DNA of 64,000 bases, from assembly GCA_015680685.1 (NCBI GenBank), contig MNCI01015984.1, forward strand, positions 21,711 through 85,710. The letters are read 5' to 3'. The translations under genes and the position numbers were made by a program. A model generated the notes under the pieces. That model was not told the origin of the DNA, ran no database searches, and saw nothing but the letters and a program-made list of their open reading frames with translations. Shown here in pieces: positions 10,985-23,400 of this stretch; position 1 is the stretch's first letter; each line of letters starts with the position of its first letter. Source of the DNA: Gnetum montanum. Lineage: Eukaryota > Streptophyta > Gnetopsida > Gnetales > Gnetaceae.

Positions 10985-11792
10985 TGATGAACCACGATAT
11001 TTCGTACACGATATCAGATCGACCATGTGATATCAGATACCTGATATCGCGACCTGTCTCCTTATCTATAAATAAGAGGTGGCGCCCTTGGTTCCGAAAG
11101 TTAGAAGTTAGTCCCTTAGCCAAACTCTTGCTATTGTTTCTCTCCAAAGTTAGAATTATTTGTGCATGCCCAAAATAGGAGTCATAGAGTGAATGGATCT
11201 TTATTCGAGCATTTTGTACCTAACAACACTTTGTGTATGGAAATAAAGACGAACTTTATGATAAACCTTGCAGCATACAGAATAGATCAATGAGTGTTAA
11301 TTATTATTTAATGATTTCCTTGTTAATTAATGATTTCTCTCACCTTACAACTCTCTTTATTAAATACACTCAGTACAACCGCTTCAAGCATGCATGTAGC
11401 ACTTAGTAACCTAGTAACGATTAGTGTTTGGTAATCCCAGCAACATTGCACTAGTTCAAGATGTGTACGGTAAGTGGGAATAGATACTAATGTTCGAAGT
11501 ACTTACAACTTAGCTAATGAATAGCTAAATTGGAATAGTTACTAAGTTATTTCTCTTTCCCCTCCTTATTAGTGTAGGATATAAAACACATAAAAGCCAT
11601 AAAAATCATATGCCTCAAGCTTACTTAACCATACAATCGTGACATACAAGTAAGTTTGGGAAGACAACAATTAATCAACCCATTATTGTTCCACATAGGT
11701 GTATAGGCACTAAGTCCTTGAAGTTTGATCAAATTTTCCATGAAACATTCATATTCATATGGTTGAGCATAGGGGTACCTTGCCCCTCATCA
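10985..11792 (+). repeat. 3' LTR of element A
   Basis: 808 bp, TGATGAACC to TCATCA, with GATATC palindromes at the start and the TATA box ctataaataag at about 11066. It is followed directly by the duplication ccttg. Confidence 0.92.
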
Positions 11793-11797
11793 CCTTG

Positions 11798-12290
11798 GCG
11801 TAGAGTCTTTCTTGTATGTTGATCCAATAGCCTCCCCCTTGTGTGTCTCTACTAGAGTAGAGTGAAGTTAGGCTTTGAGAGGTTCCTCTAGTTTAATGAT
11901 AGGTGTCTTTAATGGCTCCTCATGGTTCTGGTGGAGTTGTTTCGAAATGAACTGATCAGCATCAAGCTCTTCTATGACAATAGATGTGTTAGTCTGCTTC
12001 CCTTTGGTATGAACATGCTTAATTTCCATAGCAACATCCCTCTTTATCTACTCCCTTATAGGTTCATAGGGTCTAGTCATGTGTTGAGTCACATGATACC
12101 CTTCTTGAATTTGGTCCGAATGCATTCCCCTTAGAGCAGTTTGTAGCATGTTTAGTGTTGCATGTTTGATAGGCAGGACTATGTTGCCTTTCATGTCTCT
12201 CCATCTCATTTGTTTGTCTTGATGGAATATGAAGGTAAAGTCTAGATGATATGGATCAATGTAAGCATAAGTGATACATGTCTACATTGG
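11798..12290 (-). pseudogene. gag N-terminus of element B (broken)
   Basis: Translated from 12290 downward, this part gives a gag N-terminal block (LDFTFIFHQD, MRWRDMKGNIVLP, LNMLQTALRGM) matching the gag starts of A, D and H. It then runs into the ccttg duplication of element A at 11793-11797 and resumes at 4558. It is part of a particle protein gene that is now split by 7.2 kb and also carries stops. Confidence 0.8.
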
Positions 12291-12493
12291 CATTTCCTAA
12301 TCTTCTTCATCAACAATTTTGTCACTACTCCTTATTTCCTTGGCAAGTGATAGTTGATCATTATGTGAAGCTATGTTATTGTTTCTTTGATGGTTTATGT
12401 TAAGTATGCTTTGTATTAAGGTTTTGAAGATTAAATTTAGGTTATGATACAATGAACTTTGGAAAATTAATCACTTAGTATAGTATTGACTTA

Positions 12494-12511
12494 TCCCCAA
12501 CAATGGCACCA
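12494..12511 (-). other. Primer binding site of element B
   Basis: Read on the minus strand it is tggtgccattgttgggga, the tRNA-Asp-type primer site, lying next to the end of the B 5' LTR. Confidence 0.8.
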
Positions 12512-12512
12512 A

Positions 12513-13297
12513 TGATGAGGGGTGGAGTATCCAACACCCAACCATACGAGATACAAGTGTTCACATGAAATCTCAATTAAACTTTGTTTGCAGATAAGGT
12601 AATGTGATTATACCAGTAATTGGTTAGTGTTCTCAATCATTTTCTTCCTACTTAAGTTAGTAAAATTAATGTGTATGGTTTAACTCATGGTGAGGTGTAT
12701 GATATTGATGTTGTATTTGGCCATTATGCTCCTAATAAACATGAAGTTAAAGTAAATGTTTCTAAATCTAAGTAATAGTAAAACAAATATAAACTAGCCT
12801 ATGTGATAAGTAGTCAGTCTTGATCTTCTGGTCATACCTTGAACTTTGTGTAACTACTACTAGGATTACCAAGTACCTCACTATTGAGCATACCAAGTGA
12901 TAACACTACTGGGTTACCAAGTAGTTACACTTATGTGCTTAAGATCAATTGTACTCATTCCACTAAACAATATTAAAAGTAAATTGTAAGTAATCGTAAA
13001 CATTAACTATGAAAATAGTAAAAAAAATAAACTAATTGTTGCAATGATGTAGAGTAATCTTGATCTTTATTGCTAATCATGTAATGCGTCCAAGTACATC
13101 ATCTTTAAATAAAGATTTTCTTCCATTACAAAACATTACATTGTAGGAACACACTGCTAAGTATTGAATTCAAGAAAACAAACTTAAAGAGTTATGTTAC
13201 CATGCTATCAAATCTACTACGAATTCATGTGCCTGATTGCTACTTATATAAGCTAGCATGCACCCCATGATATCGTAACTATGACATGGTTGCCTCA
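12513..13297 (-). repeat. 5' LTR of element B
   Basis: On the minus strand it starts TGAGGCAACC at 13297 and ends TCATCA at 12513. The 785 bp are nearly the same length as the LTRs of A and G. It has a GATATC motif (about 13268), a TATA-like cttatataag (about 13247), and the shared inner motif ggtaacccagtag. It is the most diverged LTR in the window. The other LTR would lie at or beyond the left edge, so no duplication can be tested. Confidence 0.7.
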
Positions 13298-15505
13298 ATT
13301 TTTTTTAGATTTATCAATACTAAAACTTATCTTTAAATCATGGTTTTTTATGAATGGTGTTTATTGTACCCACTTTATCTTTTTCTATGTAAGTTAGAGT
13401 TTCAAGTACATCTCATAGCTTCAACAACTTATGTCATCTCTAAAGGCCCTAGTTTTAACATCCTACTTCATTGGCACATTGTTTCTGGTCATCATCTCCA
13501 AAATATTGCATATTTGATGTCACATGCCACTAATGATGATATTTTTGATTGCTTGTCTTTCAAGTTTTATTTTTGACATTTAGTATTATCTCCCATGTCA
13601 ATCCTAACATGCAATTTCGACATTATATTTGATGTGCTTGATGTCTAATGTCATTTTATCTTTTAACATCTAGCATTATTCTTCTATGTTAATTACATTT
13701 TGACATATGTTATATCAATGTTTGTTTCTCATTTCAAAAGCTTCTAGAATTTTCTATGACGCCCAATGCATCATTTCTTTATTATCTTGAGGCATTTCTA
13801 ACCTATAAATAGAAGCATAGCCCTAATTAAGAAATATCTAGACATCAAGTGAAAATCTAAAAGAAAAAGAGAGCTTTTTTAGCTCAAAGACTACTTCTAA
13901 ATATTGTCTCCATAAGCATTAGAATCTTTAAGTGCTTTTAGCAACATTAGAGTTTTTGATTCCCTTCTACTTTTTCTCTACTAACATATCGTATCCTCAT
14001 TGAACTATCCTTTTGGGACATAATTATTTTGAATGGATCTAGATCCACACATCAGTTCAATTCAACCTCCTTTTTTCCTTTGTTGGTTCTTCATTTAGAA
14101 AAACTTCTATTTTTTGGTTGAGATCATCATCAAACACATGCATTAGAGAGAAACAAGGGTAACACAACTCCTCGTTAGCCATCTCTCATCCCCTAATTTT
14201 ATCTTCAAGACCATCACTACCTTGTTCTAGGTTTTTTTTTGGTTATTTATGTTATTTTTTAGCTTTCATAGTCGTTTACTATTGTAAGGATATTTATCTT
14301 ACTTTCGTTTTGGCTAATCTAGGAGTAAAGCTTGTTTTTCATTTCTTGGTTTCATTCTATTAAGCACTTCTCTTTTTTCTTAATTTGTATGATTGATTCT
14401 TTTTCTAAGGTTCTTGAACCACGTAATGATAAAAATATTACATTCACATAAATTTTTAACAATATTACATTCATGTAGATTTTTTCTTGTGCCACATTAC
14501 TCTATTGAAATTGCTATTCCATGCAATCTAATTACTTAGATTTAACCTATGTTTGGCAAAAATACAACTTAAGTTGTTAGTTTTTCTAACAATATACAAG
14601 TTCCCTTTTGATTCGAGGAATATCTTTGAATGATTTAGTGGCCACACAATGCTTGGCTCATTTCTTGTAAGGTTGTTATGAATTTAATTATGATAATTCT
14701 CACTACAATAGGGTTGGCACACCATCAATACTAATGATGTTAAATCATCATAAAACTAAATAAAAAGTGAAAACAACAAGATAGTTTGTAAACACAAATG
14801 CAAGTTCTTGATATCCATGTAGCCACCTAATTTAAAGACAAATGAGAAGTAATGAAGTCGAAGTAAACTAGAATTTGATTTTCTTAGTCACAACTCTACT
14901 ATAAAATTTAGTAATACTCATTTAACTTCATCATAAATTAATTAAAAAATTATTTTTACAAAAATTAAGCAATCTCAAAATATTCTTGAAAAGATTAACC
15001 TTTTCTCTCTCATTTACCATTTTGTTAATTAAACTTAAATTATTTTTAGTATGTTCTATGATTATTAATAAGCTTATTACCTTACATGATAAAAGTTGTG
15101 AGTTCAATTATGATTGGAAAATCATCATGCTATTATTTTTTCATCTAGAATGTTTAACATTTTTTTAACTAATATTTTTTCATTTACTTTTTATCTATTT
15201 TGTTTACTATTGTATTTTTTTAATAGTTTCATTGTTCCTAAATCTATTTTTATTGTTCTTTTTGAATCTGTGAAATATTTGTGGCTAAGCATCTAAAATT
15301 ATCCTAGAGTGACTAATTCATGAATGTTGATGAGAATTAATGAGAATAATGAGAAGAACAAGGCAAAGTGTGTGTTGAGAGTGATGAGAGTAATAGAGAG
15401 AGAAAGTAACAAGTCTTGGAAAGCAAATTTAGTTAATTAATTTCAAGGAATTCTTCAAATCATTAGGTTTTTTTTAACATTAATTAAATCATCCAGCTCA
15501 TTAAG
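13298..15505. other. No recognisable feature
   Basis: This is very AT-rich sequence. Frames at 13340-13576 and 14986-15296 are short, hydrophobic and resemble nothing I know. No LTR, splice pattern or RNA gene was seen. Confidence 0.5.
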
Positions 15506-16335
15506 TGATGAAACACGTTTTCCAATCAGCCTGACATTAGGTATTTGATGTCAAGGTCTTGATGCGACGTTAGGTATCCAACATCGGGGGGTATACACTG
15601 GTCTATGGCTATAGTGCCCAGGCTCTCAATTTCAGCCTTTTTTGGAATCAATTTTTTATGTTAGTTTCTAGTGAGAGTAGTGAAGCTCTTGTAGTTTATT
15701 TACTTTAGAGTTAGAATATTTTCTGAGTGCCTCTAGAAGGAGTCTAAGTATGTATAGATCTTTGTTCGAACACTAATGTACCTAAATGTAGCAGTGTGAT
15801 AGGAATAAAACGAACTCTTTTGACAATCCATGTAGCACTAAGAATAGATTAATGTTTCCTTTAATGCACTTTACTTTAATGCATTTCAATTAAGCAAATA
15901 ATTTTCAATTGCTAATGAATACAAGCATGACCACTTCGAGCATATATATAGTTCTTGGTAACCTAGTAACGCTTAATGTTTGGTAGCCCAGTAGCATTAT
16001 ATGTGTTCAGGATGTGTCTAGGAAAGCGGGATGGGTACTTGTGTTAGGCTAGCTAGGCTAGTTTAGATCTTATGTTCCACTATTCATTAGCTTAGTTAAT
16101 TTATCTCTTTATTGTAATTAGGAGTAGCATAGAATTAGACAACATCATATGCCTCACTTTGGACTAAACCATATGTGACAAAGCTACCACTAATCTAAGT
16201 CAAAAGACAACGAATTGCAATCAAAGCCTAACGATCTAGGTACCACAACTAGTCCTATCCATGGAATTCGACTAGATCATGTGTGAAGGCTTGTGAATCG
16301 TATGGTTGGGCATAGGGGTACCTCACCGCTCATCA
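15506..16335 (+). repeat. Solo LTR of the gypsy family
   Basis: 830 bp, from TGATGAAACACG to TCATCA, with the inner order of the other LTRs (gagtgcc, ggagtct, aataaaacgaact, taacctagtaacg, ggggtacctc). The flanks ttaag (15501-15505) and tcaag (16336-16340) match at 4 of 5 positions, the mismatch being a C/T change. No primer site or internal region follows, so it is the product of recombination between the two LTRs. Confidence 0.85.
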
Positions 16336-17249
16336 TCAAGCATTAAGACTTACCTTGTTTCTTCATTATTCCTCCATATACAAATGAGAGAAATGACTTT
16401 CAATTTTTAAAATTGGATTGGGACGAAACTACATCATTTTGAGACAAGTTTGCCTTATTCCTTCAATTCAAATTACATAATTTTCAAAGGGTATTTAGGG
16501 CCAAAATAGATTACCTCCATTCATCAAATACCATTTTATTGATTTTTTAATAAAATTCTTTTGGACTTTCAAGTCCAAATTACAACATTTTCATCATATT
16601 TTTAACAAAAAATCACCATAAGATTTTTTTTCCTTAGAATGAGAAAATTATTCGGTGTACTTCTCATGCATCCTACTTTCTAACAATCAATTCTTTAAGG
16701 AGAATGAGGATTATAATATTTAACTTCATACTTGAGCCAATCCTATATCCTCTTTGTGGTATGTTTGATGTTAAGCCTCATCCTCCTTGGTGAAGTTTCT
16801 TAATAGTTTTGGAAACTTGATTTTTTAATTATTTGGTTCAAATTATTTCTTGCATTTGTCTTGATGCATTGATACATTGTTTGATTTATTGCTAGAAGTT
16901 TTATTTAGGAATGGTTCTTATTCAATAATTTTCTTAGCAACTTGTACATCATGCACTTGGATAAATTTTTGTTAGAAATTACTTCCATATAGTATAAATT
17001 TTTTTATGCTTTTTTATTTTTAGAATAACATTACCTCCCTTTGAGATTATGTGTTCATTATGAAAAAGAAAAATATTAAATCCTCTTTGGACAATGTGCC
17101 CAATACAAAGAAGTGTACACATAAATTTTGGTATATAGTATACATCTCCAATAGTTAACTTTTAGTCATTTCTCAACGCGAGTAGGACCCTACCTTTTCC
17201 TTTGATTTTGAGTTGTCCTCCATTGCCAACATTAATAATTCAATCACTC

Positions 17250-17345
17250 TATAATGCTTTAAACTCAATGAAATGTTTGATGCATGGAGTCGTGTATTGA
17301 AGCACCACTATTAAGGACCCATCTAATTTTATATTATGGTTCTAT
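17250..17345 (-). pseudogene. copia-type aspartic protease fragment
   Basis: The minus strand reads WVLNSGASIHDSMHQTFH, matching the copia protease active-site motif (W-x-L-D-S-G-A-S) with the catalytic aspartate changed to asparagine. Sequence resembling KIKGKG and VYYIPKF follows downstream to about 17090. It has no function now. Confidence 0.65.
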
Positions 17346-17439
17346 AGTTGTTAATGTAAAAAGAGCAAGGCAATATCCTTGAATTATGTTCTCCACTCTT
17401 TTAGGTTTTGCATCTTCTTGTGTATTTTATTTTGAAACA

Positions 17440-18175
17440 TAATTTAAGTGAAAACCATTTTAAACTAGCATTTTTCTTCAAGGTGCCCTTTCTTTTTGCA
17501 AAATATGCAAGAGAGATCATTTTGGGATTTGGAATTACCTTGTTCATGGAAAGAGTCTTCTTTTTTGTCTTCATTTCCCTTGAACTTCCTCCTTTGATAT
17601 TTTTCTATTTAGACCTACTCACTACTATTATTGTCATTCTTCAAAGTTTCAAAAGTTCTTATTTTGAAGATAAGTTCATCAATAGTAAATTTCTTAAAGT
17701 CTTTGTGTTGCATAAAGATCATCATCACGTATTGGTATCTTTGATCATTGGAAAAACCATAAAAAACTTTTTAAACTTTTCATCTTTAGATGAATTCACA
17801 CCTAAATTTATCAATGTGCCTAATGCAATCATGCATCCTTTCAAAGAAATCTTCAATGTGCTCACCTTTTTTTATTTCAATTTTGTCAAACTTGATTTTA
17901 TGTAGGATTCCTTGTATTTGTTAGTTTTCTTATGTGTGAAAATAGACATAATGCAATTTCTTCCAAATCTCTTTGGTTGATCTCAATGGATACACTATTC
18001 CAACTATTATTAAAGATACATTGAAGATCATGATCATCATTACCAAGGGGTACTACTTTTTCTCAAGTTCATCTATTTGAGCTAATGTGATGGAGTCTTC
18101 TTTCTCTAGTGGAGAAAATATGACATCATCATCAATGCCATTTTCAATTTTGAATTCAATAAGGCCTTTCATGAT
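17440..18175 (-). pseudogene. copia-type gag (broken)
   Basis: The minus-strand frames include AKEIWEKL, a GEHIEDFFERMHDCI stretch, FTIDELIFKIRTFE and a canonical zinc knuckle CIFCKKKGHLEEKC (C-X2-C-X4-H-X4-C) near 17480-17510. This is the Ty1/copia gag family with a CCHC nucleocapsid. At least two frameshifts and several stops are present. The plus-strand frame 17408-17905 is only its shadow. Confidence 0.75.
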
Positions 18176-19030
18176 TGATGAGTCCTGATATCGAACCTGT
18201 GATATCGGGTCCTCGATATCAAATACGCGATATCAGAGTTGCCAAAGTGATATCGGACATGCAATATCGAAACTTGTCTCATCACCTATAAATAAGAGAC
18301 AAGGGCACTTGGTTTCACAATTAGTTTTCTTAGTCCCTTATCCAAACTCTTGCATTTTTCCCTTTCCAAAGTTAGAATTATTTTTGAGTGTCCATAGTAG
18401 GAGTCATAGAGTGAACGAATCTTTATTGGAGCATTGTGTACCTAAGCACACCTTGTGATCGGAAATAAAGACAAACTTTATGATGAACCTTGCAACATTC
18501 AAAATAGCTTAATTATTTTATTTCATGTTATTTACTATTATTTGATGCTTTCAATATTTAATTGATGTTATTTCCATTGAATTCTTAATTATTACTCATC
18601 CATGAATTAACACACTCAGTACGACCACTCGAGCATATGTGGAACACTTGGTAACCTAGTAACAACTAGCATTTGGTAACCCCAATAGTGTTACACTGGT
18701 TCAGGATGTGTCTAGTAAGTGGGAACGGATGCTGGTGTTAGGACTAGTTGGAGCATAGTTAATTAGTTGAATCAAATTAGTCACTCAATTATTTCATTTC
18801 TCCATTTTAAGCACTAGGAACATAAAACATAAAAAGCATAAAAATCATATACCTCAAGTTTACTTAACCATACAATTGTGCCTTACAAGTAAGCTTGGGA
18901 AGACAACAATCACATAACCCATCCTTGATCTGTGTAAGCGCGTAAGCACTTAATCCTTTGAGTTTGACTGGATTGTGCATGAACACTTGTATTCATATGG
19001 TTGGGCATAGGAGTACCTTGCCGCTCATCA
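18176..19030 (+). repeat. 5' LTR of element C
   Basis: 855 bp. The first 110 bp contain several GATATC palindromes spaced about 15-20 bp apart, and the TATA box cctataaataag is at 18285-18296. It lacks about one palindrome unit that the 3' copy has. Confidence 0.92.
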
Positions 19031-19031
19031 T

Positions 19032-19049
19032 TGGCACCACTGTTGGGGA
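19032..19049 (+). other. Primer binding site of element C
   Basis: tggcaccactgttgggga is the tRNA-Asp-type complement, one base after the LTR. Confidence 0.85.
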
Positions 19050-19170
19050 TTTTTTTGTTTGTGTGCTGATTAGAAATTAGGAAATATTTCCATTGTTGGA
19101 ACAAACCCTTAGGGTTGGTTATCCTACAATCATCCCAAAAAAGAGATTATTGCACATTGAATAATCAATC

Positions 19171-21300
19171 ATGTCTCCTTCTTCTTATGAGAGTGCTTCA
19201 CTACCTAGGTTTGACACTAAGAACAATCGAAGGCAGAGTGTGTAGGATAGTCTACTAGTACCCCAACAGTTTTGCTTGGTATATGCTCATCCTAATAAGT
19301 ATATACCAAACTTTACCTTTAACCTCCACCACGATGAATAACTATGTTGGTGTGATTTAGAAGGTAACATAGTGTTACCTCTCAATCACTCAACCCCAAG
19401 CATGCTTCTTTGTGCTCTCACACAAATTGGTATGCATCACTTGCAATCAGAGTATGTTGTGCATGAACAAGATTTGAGGGATTATCGACCCACAGAGGCA
19501 CAACGCCAAAGGGACCTACAACAGAAGAGACATTACAAATCTATGAAGGGGAAGTGGTCTCAAGATGTCCCATATGTCCTAAGTGAAAACGAGGGTGGTG
19601 AACCTGCCTTGTGAGTTTTTCCACAAAATGATGTTCCTCTCATTGACTTTGGTCAAGGAGTTATGTATCAAGACCTTCACTCAACTATTCATAACCCAGG
19701 TTTTGATACCAACATACACAATGGGATTTAAAAAGGAGCACAAACACATGACAACAATAAACATTCTAATTGTAACCATGGCCGAGGCTAAGACCACAAA
19801 AGAGAAAGTGACAGGCACCGTCATGGTGCCAGTCCTCCTTCCTCTTCACCTTCATCATCTCCTTCGCCCTCTCCTTTAGTATCTAAAGGCAGTCACAAAG
19901 GAAAATACCATGAGCACAATGATAAGCAAAATAGAGATCATAAAAAAATAGTCGAGAAAGGGAATGAGGGCATTCCAAAGAAACACATCACAAAAGAAGG
20001 GAGAGTAGGGAACAACATAGGCCTCATAGATGCCATAGACAATATGATCATGATGAACCCCTACTCATCACCCAAAGTATGTTAGATATATCAGAGGCTG
20101 TTAGAATTTCAACAACACACCAAAAAGACAGTAGGATCAAAAGACTAGACATGAATAACGTCCCACGATTTGAAGGAGGATATAATGCTAATCCCCAAAA
20201 CCATATACAAGCATTCCACGATGCATGTGCCTTGCAAGACATAGAAAACAAGTGGCCAAAACTAAAGTTTTTTCCATGGATACTAATCAAGGAAGTAGAA
20301 AATTAGTACCAATCCTTAGAACCGAAATCCATTCATCAATGGAGTACCATGTTAGGGCTATTCAATAATAAGTATCAAACGTAATCTCGAGTGTCCAATT
20401 TGCGTAAGCAAATCCAAGGATGGAAATAAGGAGGACACGAACACTTGGATGCTGCCATGGGCCGATATTATACGTTATTACATCATTGCCCCAGCCATGG
20501 TTACTCACAAAGAGAATAACTACGTCATCTTGTAGATGGGCTTAGGTACAAAACATGAAGAACCCTTGGGACTTACGCCTAAGGAAGGCTATTTAAGCTT
20601 AGAGCCCACCAAATACAAAGATTGTTGAAGCAAGTTGCCAAGGAGAAAGGCGAGTTAAGGAAAAGAGAAAGTGTGGAGGAATACAATAGAGATCCTTCCC
20701 TCTTAAAGAAGGAAGTTAGATTTTGCAAAGATGAAGAAGAGTCACCACTCGAAGAGATGGTGAATATGAAGACTTTGCCCATTTAAAAATTTGCATCAGA
20801 AGTATCGGAAAAGGTAGATCAAATGTGCAACTCCCTAGATGATAAATTTCAAACCGTTCTAAAAATACTAAAGGAGTATAGAGAGCAAAGTAGTAATTAA
20901 GAGAGAAGAAAAAAGAAGAAGCTGAGTATGCATGTAACAAGGATAAGGGAAAAGTTGCTTTCATTGAAGAGGTTGTGAATTCGGACATAGATAATGATGG
21001 CGAATGTCAGATATGCCAATATTACCATCCTAAAGGATGCTGCCCAATAGTGTCACATCTACAAGAGTCTGGGGTGTATAGACTAAATCCACGATTAAAT
21101 AAATAGCAAGCACCTAGAAGATTACCTTATCCTCAAAGTAACCCAAGGTAGTTTCACCAATCCTTGACATATTATCCGAGTAGAGCCCCACCACAACTGA
21201 ATGAATAGTATCAATAGTGGTAGCACCCACAATCATGGGGGATGTGACTACCACATCAACAATACCCTTACCATCAACCTAAGCCATATGGATATTACGT
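19171..21300 (+). pseudogene. gag of element C (broken)
   Basis: It starts at the ATG at 19171 (MSPSSYES). Recognisable blocks are GNIVLPLNHS, the Arg/Ser-rich middle (19790-20040), and the gag domain 20079-20700 with RFEGGYNA and LGTYA. A cysteine-containing knuckle, CQICQYYHPKGCC, lies near 21006-21045. Stops and frameshifts are frequent. At the gag/protease junction (about 21275) this copy reads YPYHQPKPYGYY with CAA, and has no stop where A, D and H have TAG. Confidence 0.85.
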
Positions 21301-21619
21301 TTAGCAGCTAATCTCTCCATGTGACTCCACTAGTTATGTTGCTCTTCAGCCTCACTACTAGATTCACGAGTACTATAGAACTCCTTCTCCTAGAAGTGAT
21401 GTTCCACATACGTACTATCCTTCTCATTTGACTACATATCTTCCACCCTTAACTCCATTGCCACCTACTCCAACTATGCAAGGCGAGCTTCCTACCTAGC
21501 CACAGCAACGTAACGCTACAAGGGCTATCAATCCTCAACCTACTATTGGTTCAGACAACCAATCAAAGAAAAGACCTTTCTTTAAAACCAACAATCCAAC
21601 TAATTCCTTACAACCACAA

Positions 21620-22206
21620 GTGGCTACCTCTCCAAATGCCTCATCACCATTCGAATCTTCAGAGCTTCCTTCGAACCAAAGACCACACTCAATGCACATT
21701 GTCATGTTAACTTATGCCATCACTGATTGGATCAAACATGGTCATCTTCCTAGGAAATTCTCTAATCCTAGAAGTCCTCTTATATATTTACAAATTTCTA
21801 GGAATGAGCCTTGCAAAGCTCTTTTGGATTTAGGTTTTGGTGTTAACTTAATCTCTTAAGAAATGTACAAAGCCTAGAACCTACCTCCACTAAAAAAGAG
21901 TAACATTCATTTAGAGTTGGCCGACCAGTCCATCATTATCCCATTAGGACTAGTGGAGAACATTGTCATTACTATTTATGGGTGGTCATCTCCAGCAGAT
22001 TTCCTAGTGATTTAAGTCAACAACTATAAGGGGACTTCCCAACCATAATGGGAAGAGCATGGATAAACACAATTGATTCACACCTAGACATACATGATCT
22101 TTCCCTAGAAAGATCAAAAGAAGATATGTTTGGAAAGATCGAGAAGAAGAAAGTTCCATGCATTGCATATAGTGACATAGGGTGTAACTGCATGCAGAAG
22201 TCCTAG
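21620..22206 (+). pseudogene. Protease of element C (broken)
   Basis: The retropepsin-like domain has DWIKHGHLPRKF, the active-site strand ALLDLGFGVNLIS (D-L-G) and the ADQSIIIPLGLVEN strand, ending with KKKVPCIAYSDIGCNC. D-L-G is shared with D, so it may be normal for part of this family. Stops at 21857 and later, plus a frameshift near 22020, break it. A linker of about 500 bp separates it from reverse transcriptase. Confidence 0.8.
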
Positions 22207-22699
22207 TTTGTACAATGTTTAACATTGCCTACATGCAACCAGTGTGCATAAATAACTAACATACAAAGATGCCTGTATGCAGTAGCCACAAGACAGGAAG
22301 GCACCCAGTGGCTGATAGCTGACCAAGAGAGCAATTCAACTCTATGCATGGAACCAACTAAGAGCTTGACTTATGCCTATATCGATAGCATAGATACATT
22401 AGAGTAAGTCCATCGCCAACTTCCAAGTCCTGACATTGAAAATATCAACTAGGAGAAGTTGAAAATTCCTAACAAGTTTAAGCAAGAGCTCCTTGAGTTA
22501 AAACCCTTATCCACCGGTATGGAGTACACATTTCTCAAGAATGGAAAACTGGTAATTATTAACGCCAAGCTCGCTCCTCAACAAAAAAAAAAAGATTGTT
22601 GAAGATGGTAAAAAAATGGTCAAAAGATTTTGCTTGGTCATATCCCAAATTAACTTAAATAGATCCTAGGATATGCCAACATAGAATTTACACTGACCC

Positions 22700-23400
22700 T
22701 TCCATGAAGCCACGATGACAACCACAAAGGCAACTAAACTCAAAGCTTAAGCAAGTGGTTAAAGAAGAAATTGAACGACTTCTAAAATCTGAGTTCATCT
22801 ACCCCATTGCTGATAGTGAATGGGTTAGCCCATTAATCATTGTGCCTAAAAGGGAGGTAAATGGAGGATGTGTATAGACTTTAGTCTACTGAACATGGCA
22901 ACATTTAAAGGCCATTTCCCATTGCCATTCTTTAACAAAGTCTTGGATATGATTGTAGGGCATTGCTATTATAATTTTCTGGATGGTTATAGTGGGTATA
23001 ATCAAATTCAAATAGCACCAGAAGACCAAGCTAAGACTACATTCACAAGTCCTTAGGGGACATTTGCATATAGGCAGATGTCGTTTGGCTTGTGCAATGC
23101 CCCAGTAACCTTGCAACATCTAGTTTTAAGTATATTTCAGTAGCAAATAGGGATGATGTGAAGGTCTTTATGGATGATTTCTCCACCTATGAAGTAGACT
23201 TCGAACAAGCATTGGATCGATTAGAGCAAGTACTGAAACAATGTGTAGAAACTAACCTAAGGCTCAATTCGCCCCAAATCCACTTAATGGTTCAAGAGGG
23301 TATTATATTAGGGCATAAAATTTCACAAATAGAAATGGAGGTAGATCCTGGCAAAAGATGTCCGATCATTCCTTGGACATACTGGCTATTATAGACCCTT
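22700..23400 (+). pseudogene. Reverse transcriptase of element C (broken)
   Basis: Motifs in order are EEIERLL, FIYPIADSEWVSPL, CIDFSLLNMATF, FLDGYSGYNQIQIAPEDQ, FGLCNAP and the catalytic FMDDFSTY (about 23168-23190). The D-D pair of the F-M-D-D box is kept. Frameshifts occur near 22855 and 23140. Relative to D, some 45 bp are missing around 23350, just after VDPG. It would copy the element RNA into DNA if intact. Confidence 0.88.

Larger units (their letters stand above)
4564..11792 (+). mobile_element. Ty3/gypsy LTR retrotransposon A, complete insertion, pol deleted
   Basis: The ends are two related LTRs beginning TGATGA and ending TCATCA, flanked by a perfect 5-bp target duplication ccttg (4559-4563 and 11793-11797). 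Internal order: primer site, gag, protease, 3' non-coding region with an antisense frame, polypurine stretch. Reverse transcriptase, RNase H and integrase are absent. The protease runs straight into sequence that lies 3' of integrase in element D, the join being at about 8473-8480. Gag and protease stay in one frame but carry many stops. The target was the gag of element B. Confidence 0.93.
16380..18175 (-). mobile_element. Ty1/copia retrotransposon remnant
   Basis: On the minus strand the order is gag (18175 to about 17440), a protease active-site stretch (about 17345-17290), then weak pre-integrase and integrase-like sequence down to about 16400. That is the order expected for copia elements. 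Element C inserted at its upstream end (duplication atgat), and a few tens of bases of the target continue after 28270. No LTR was found for it. It is heavily decayed. Confidence 0.7.

Noticed and set aside
11922-12134. A plus-strand frame of 70 residues
   Set aside because: The minus strand here is the gag N-terminus of element B, and this frame is its complement.
17408-17905. A 165-residue hydrophobic plus-strand frame
   Set aside because: It is the complement of a copia gag with a clear CCHC zinc knuckle on the minus strand.
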